Positions 5,206 through 7,828 of a stretch of 7,828 nucleotides of DNA are shown piece by piece. This DNA is from Gammaproteobacteria bacterium UBA3532 (GTDB lineage: Bacteria > Pseudomonadota > Gammaproteobacteria > Enterobacterales > UBA3532), in assembly GCA_002376965.1 (NCBI GenBank), contig DFOV01000165.1, positions 1-7,828 on the forward strand, written 5' to 3'. The position numbers and the translations under genes were made by a program. Under the pieces are notes generated by a model, which was not told where the DNA came from, searched no databases, and was given only the letters and a program-made list of their open reading frames with translations. How positions within the stretch are numbered: the first letter of the stretch is position 1; every line of letters begins with the position of its first letter.

Positions 5206-6783
5206 ATGAATATAGACAGAAAAACCGCTTTTCCATCCGCGTTGAGAACTAATTTAGAGAGAGCTTACCATCCGCATAAAGCACTAGGCCAGCTGTTCGA
5301 AGATGTGCAAATTCAAAATATATTGAGTGACAACAAACAAATAGTTGATGGTGTGCCCTCTAATGCGCCGTTTATCATCGCTGAAATATACAGGTGCTGC
5401 AAAAACAATCCGGGTTTTAACATCAAACGGTTTACTCAGGCCTATATTCAGGCTCCAACTGGTTCAGCTGACTCCGAACGCGGTGCAATTGAAGGCGGTA
5501 ATAAAGATGGATTGATTGCCCACTTGCATCAACACTGGCATAAGCTCCTTCGAAAAGCATCTGACACCAAATCTCCTTGGACGTCGTTGGTTGGTTTGCC
5601 GCATCCTTACATCGTACCTGGCGGGCGCTTTCGAGAAATGTTCTACTGGGACAGCTATTTCACCATGGTCGGACTAATCGCATCGCAGGAAGTAAGTATC
5701 GCGTTAGGCATGTTACGTAATTTTAGGTATTTGATTGATTCTTATGGGTTCATTCCGAATGGTAATCGAAGCTACTTTCAATCGCGCTCACAGCCGCCAT
5801 TCTATTTTGCCATGCTGCTTTTGTGTAAGCCGTACTTGGCAGAAGAGGAGTGGCTAAGTTACTTTTCCAGTTTGGAAAAAGAGTATTCATTCTGGATGGA
5901 TCAACACCTACAGTTGCCTAGAGCAGGCTACAGGGGAAGTCACCTGGTGACATCCTTGCAGCTTCCTTTTGCTAACCGTTATAACGGAACATGTTCAGCG
6001 CCTCGGCCTGAGGCATATGGAAAGGAGTGGCGTTGGGCAAGTAATGTAGCTTCAGAAGCCAAGCCCTCGTTTTACCGCAACCTTCAGGCTGTTTGTGAAT
6101 CAGGTTGGGATTTCAGCAGTCGCTGGTTTAGTGATGGTAAAAGCAAGCAAACCATGGATATTGATAAAATTGCGCCAGTTGATTTAAACGCATTGCTATA
6201 TGGCGTGGAGTCCCTCCTTGTTGAAATGGCAACATGTTTAGGGGAGTTCGACAAAGCAAAACAATACCAACAAAGGGCACTGAGTCGAAGGGCTACGTTA
6301 AATGAGCACTTCTGGGATCACAAGAAAGGGTGCTATCAGGATATTTATTTTGACAGTGGACTACCGACTGGGCGTTTGACGTTGGCTATGTGTTATCCGC
6401 TATTTACCAACGCGGCTACGTCAGAATATGCGGCCAATATAGCGGAATGGTTGGAGCGCAAATTTTTAAAGGCTGGCGGCCTTGTAACTACATGCCAAAC
6501 GAGTTCGGAGCAATGGGATGCCCCAAATGGTTGGCCACCTCTGCAATATGTGGCAGTTGTCGGATTGCGAAATTATGGATACAACAAGTTGGCAACAGTG
6601 ATCGCGAAACGTTGGAATGATATGGTCGAACGCCAATATCACAAAGATGGTCGGCTATTGGAGAAATACAATGTAATGCGTCCAACGAGCCCTGCTTCGG
6701 AGGGCGATTATCCGACTCAAGACGGCTTTGGCTGGACGAATGGAGTCACTCTGGCATTTCATGCATTACTTAGTGGTGATTAA
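5206..6783 (+). CDS. treF: Cytoplasmic alpha,alpha-trehalase, glycoside hydrolase family 37
   Basis: Hydrolyses trehalose to two glucose molecules. The 525-residue protein has no signal peptide, so it acts in the cytoplasm like E. coli TreF (549 residues) rather than periplasmic TreA. Family signatures are present: PGGRF..YWDSY at 138-151, NGNRSYFQSRSQPP at about 185-198, QWDAPNGWPP at 436-445 and QDGFGWTNG at 505-513. The catalytic acid is D302 in ESGWDFSSRW, and the base is E486 in LLEKYN, by comparison with D312 and E496 of E. coli TreA (from memory). Two usual motifs are altered: the NRYWD region reads NRYNGTCSAPRPEAY (257-271), and the Gly-rich lid before EYP reads SPASEGDYP. The start is ATG 5206; an in-frame TGA at 5188 excludes a longer form, and no Shine-Dalgarno sequence is visible. 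It seems to be transcribed alone, since the next gene has its own promoter candidate. Confidence 0.94.
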   Translation: MNIDRKTAFPSALRTNLERAYHPHKALGQLFEDVQIQNILSDNKQIVDGVPSNAPFIIAEIYRCCKNNPGFNIKRFTQAYIQAPTGSADSERGAIEGGNKDGLIAHLHQHWHKLLRKASDTKSPWTSLVGLPHPYIVPGGRFREMFYWDSYFTMVGLIASQEVSIALGMLRNFRYLIDSYGFIPNGNRSYFQSRSQPPFYFAMLLLCKPYLAEEEWLSYFSSLEKEYSFWMDQHLQLPRAGYRGSHLVTSLQLPFANRYNGTCSAPRPEAYGKEWRWASNVASEAKPSFYRNLQAVCESGWDFSSRWFSDGKSKQTMDIDKIAPVDLNALLYGVESLLVEMATCLGEFDKAKQYQQRALSRRATLNEHFWDHKKGCYQDIYFDSGLPTGRLTLAMCYPLFTNAATSEYAANIAEWLERKFLKAGGLVTTCQTSSEQWDAPNGWPPLQYVAVVGLRNYGYNKLATVIAKRWNDMVERQYHKDGRLLEKYNVMRPTSPASEGDYPTQDGFGWTNGVTLAFHALLSGD

Positions 6784-6798
6784 ATAGTAGTCAAAAAG

Positions 6799-6807
6799 TG
6801 CTATACT
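6799..6807 (+). promoter_or_regulatory. Extended -10 promoter candidate for the YbaK-like gene
   Basis: TGC followed by TATACT (6802-6807, five of six bases of the -10 consensus) forms an extended -10 element, which can work without a good -35. It starts 16 nt after the trehalase stop, and transcription would begin about 30 nt before the ATG at 6843. No convincing -35 hexamer is present at the normal distance. Confidence 0.5.
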
Positions 6808-6842
6808 ATTAGTGCATCGAATACACCACAAGGGGGTGCGTC

Positions 6843-7355
6843 ATGACCATGCCAACCACGTTACGAACCTTTCTGGATTCTTACAATATTCATTATGATA
6901 TGGTCATTCATGATCATACCGATAACTCGCTTCAAACAGCTACCGCAGGGCATATACCTGTCCGGCAACTAGCAAAAGCTGTTGTCATGGAAGATCATGA
7001 TGGCCATCATTTATTGGCAGTATTGCCTGCGGATCGCAAAATACGTGAGAAAAAACTCAGTCAGCTGCTACATCGTGACCTGCATATGGTGAATGAGTCT
7101 GAGGTAGAAAAGATGTTTGTTGATTGTGAGCCAGGAGCAATTCCCGCTATAGGGCTAGCCTACCAGATGGAAACGATCATCGAGGATAGTTTGTTGTCTC
7201 AGTCAGAAATTTTCTTTGAAGCGGGCGACCATAAACATCTAGTCCATATGGGTAGTGACGATTTTAAAAGGGTTACCCAAGACTGCTTGCATTGCGCTTT
7301 TAGTGTAAGTATGTATGATGACTCGCCCTATACTACGTGGGACTACGCTGGATAA
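6843..7355 (+). CDS. YbaK/EbsC-type aminoacyl-tRNA deacylase
   Basis: A 170-residue cytoplasmic protein of the YbaK/ProRS-editing-domain superfamily, whose members hydrolyse mischarged aminoacyl-tRNAs. Visible family features are QLAKAVVMED (42-51) with K45 at the position of the conserved catalytic lysine, LLAVLPADRKI (57-67), the CEPGAIPAIG loop (95-104) typical of the substrate pocket, and a GDHKHLVHMGSDDF segment (128-141) near the end of the fold. The substrate (Cys-, Ala- or Ser-tRNA) cannot be told from the sequence. Residues 148-170 form a tail beyond the domain, with a CLHC pair of cysteines (148, 151). The start is ATG 6843, supported by AGGGGG (6831-6836) 6 nt upstream. It follows trehalase by 59 nt but has its own promoter candidate. 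An enzymatically inactive or free-standing regulatory relative is possible. Confidence 0.9.
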   Translation: MTMPTTLRTFLDSYNIHYDMVIHDHTDNSLQTATAGHIPVRQLAKAVVMEDHDGHHLLAVLPADRKIREKKLSQLLHRDLHMVNESEVEKMFVDCEPGAIPAIGLAYQMETIIEDSLLSQSEIFFEAGDHKHLVHMGSDDFKRVTQDCLHCAFSVSMYDDSPYTTWDYAG

Positions 7356-7458
7356 GCCTGGTTCTTTCTAGTAGTACGAGCTTAGCGTCTGTGTTGTGAC
7401 CTGGCTCAGAGGAAATCTTCATTATTAGTCGGGCCTATGGGCCTTTGCTGGGGTGGCT

Positions 7459-7828
7459 ATGGCAAGTGAAATACCAAATGATTTTGAAAAAGTACAGGCT
7501 TTAAGTGCCGATGAGCGAGTCGATTACTTAGTTGAAACGGCAAGTGAGTCGCAGCAAATATGGAGTCTACATAGCAAAGCGGGGTGGGTGGTTCAATCTA
7601 GCGATGGCGAGGAGTGCTTTCCTATTTGGCCAAGTGAATCTTTCGCGAAAGCGTGGGCAACAGATGACTGGGCCGACTGCAAGCCTAAAGCGATCCCGCT
7701 AGACGCCTGGATTGAACGATGGACGCCAGGCATGGTTAAAGACGGTACCATTCTTGCTGTTTTTCCAGTCGAGGATGATGACTGTGCAATCATGGCACCA
7801 GACGAGCTCCAATCCCTCTTTGATGGGG
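7459..7828 (+). CDS. DUF2750 domain protein, C-terminus cut by window edge
   Basis: The first 123 codons are visible, translated by hand: MASEIPNDFEKVQALSADER at the start, then IWSLHSKAGWVVQ, CFPIWPSESFAKAWATDDW, IPLDAWIERWTPGMVKDG, and IMAPDELQSLF near the edge. This tryptophan-rich pattern matches DUF2750 proteins (PF11042), which are small (roughly 110-130 residues), cytoplasmic and of unknown function, so the gene is nearly complete here. The start is ATG 7459, preceded by a GGGGTGG purine run; GTG at 7453 is an in-frame alternative two codons upstream. It lies 103 nt after the YbaK-like gene in the same direction; a short GGCC-containing hairpin candidate near 7433-7444 lies between them but has no strong T-run, so co-transcription is possible. 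Assignment is by recognition of the pattern, without a search. Confidence 0.8.
   Translation, partial: MASEIPNDFEKVQALSADERVDYLVETASESQQIWSLHSKAGWVVQSSDGEECFPIWPSESFAKAWATDDWADCKPKAIPLDAWIERWTPGMVKDGTILAVFPVEDDDCAIMAPDELQSLFDG

Noticed and set aside
6390..6685. Reading frames at 6390-6620 (plus) and 6488-6685 (minus)
   Set aside because: Both are inside the conserved C-terminal catalytic region of trehalase in other frames.
6783..6810. AATAGTA/TACTATT inverted repeat around the YbaK-like promoter
   Set aside because: Only 7 AT-rich pairs, overlapping a -10 element that itself explains part of the sequence; likely chance.
7593..7793. Minus-strand reading frame at 7593-7793
   Set aside because: Antisense to the DUF2750 coding sequence, with no recognisable domain or ribosome site.
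1..7828. Mobile elements, phage, toxin-antitoxin, CRISPR or RNA genes
   Set aside because: I looked for transposases, terminal repeats, spaced direct repeats, tRNA-like cloverleaves and paired small ORFs and saw none that could be supported.

Overview
The window looks like a chromosomal stretch from a gammaproteobacterium, most likely a marine or Oceanospirillales/Pseudomonas-like lineage. This rests on protein character: an AlaC-type aminotransferase joined to homoserine dehydrogenase, a Pseudomonas-type RssB response regulator with a phosphatase domain followed by its STAS partner, an Mth938-like protein, a cytoplasmic GH37 trehalase and a DUF2750 protein. The lineage is an inference and no 16S or similar marker is present. 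Base composition is moderate, and I see no insertion sequence, phage gene, tRNA, rRNA or CRISPR array.

Layout. (1) Positions 1-2042, minus strand: an amino-acid metabolism operon, alaC followed immediately by hom, which runs off the left edge. The hom GTG start touches the alaC stop codon, so the two are probably translationally coupled. (2) Positions 2170-2538, plus strand, divergent from alaC: a small Mth938-like protein. It ends at a hairpin terminator at about 2537-2566 shared with the convergent rssC. (3) Positions 2589-4279, minus strand: rssB-rssC, a two-gene signalling module (receiver plus PP2C phosphatase, then a STAS anti-sigma-factor antagonist) separated by 2 nt. (4) Positions 4280-4652: a 373-nt divergent intergenic region with a TGTAAG/CTTACA dyad, leading to a 76-residue helical protein of unknown function (4653-4883). 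(5) Positions 4884-5205: a 322-nt gene-free stretch with several inverted repeats, upstream of a GH37 trehalase (5206-6783). (6) A YbaK/EbsC-type aminoacyl-tRNA deacylase (6843-7355) with its own extended -10 promoter candidate. (7) The first 123 codons of a DUF2750 protein (from 7459), cut by the right edge.

How the genes fit together. AlaC makes alanine from pyruvate, and Hom takes aspartate semialdehyde to homoserine on the way to threonine and methionine, so the first block is biosynthetic. RssB and RssC have the residues expected of a partner-switching system in which a phosphorylation-controlled phosphatase acts on a phospho-STAS protein; Pseudomonas RssB is linked to the general stress response. 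Trehalase degrades a stress-associated sugar, but nothing in the DNA proves a regulatory link between it and rssBC.

Most of the window is ordinary conserved chromosome. I did not find a convincing undescribed system. The points most worth a second look are the divergent active-site loops of the trehalase and its lack of a Shine-Dalgarno sequence, the missing kinase partner beside rssBC, the unassigned 76-residue protein, and the unexplained inverted repeats in the two long intergenic regions.
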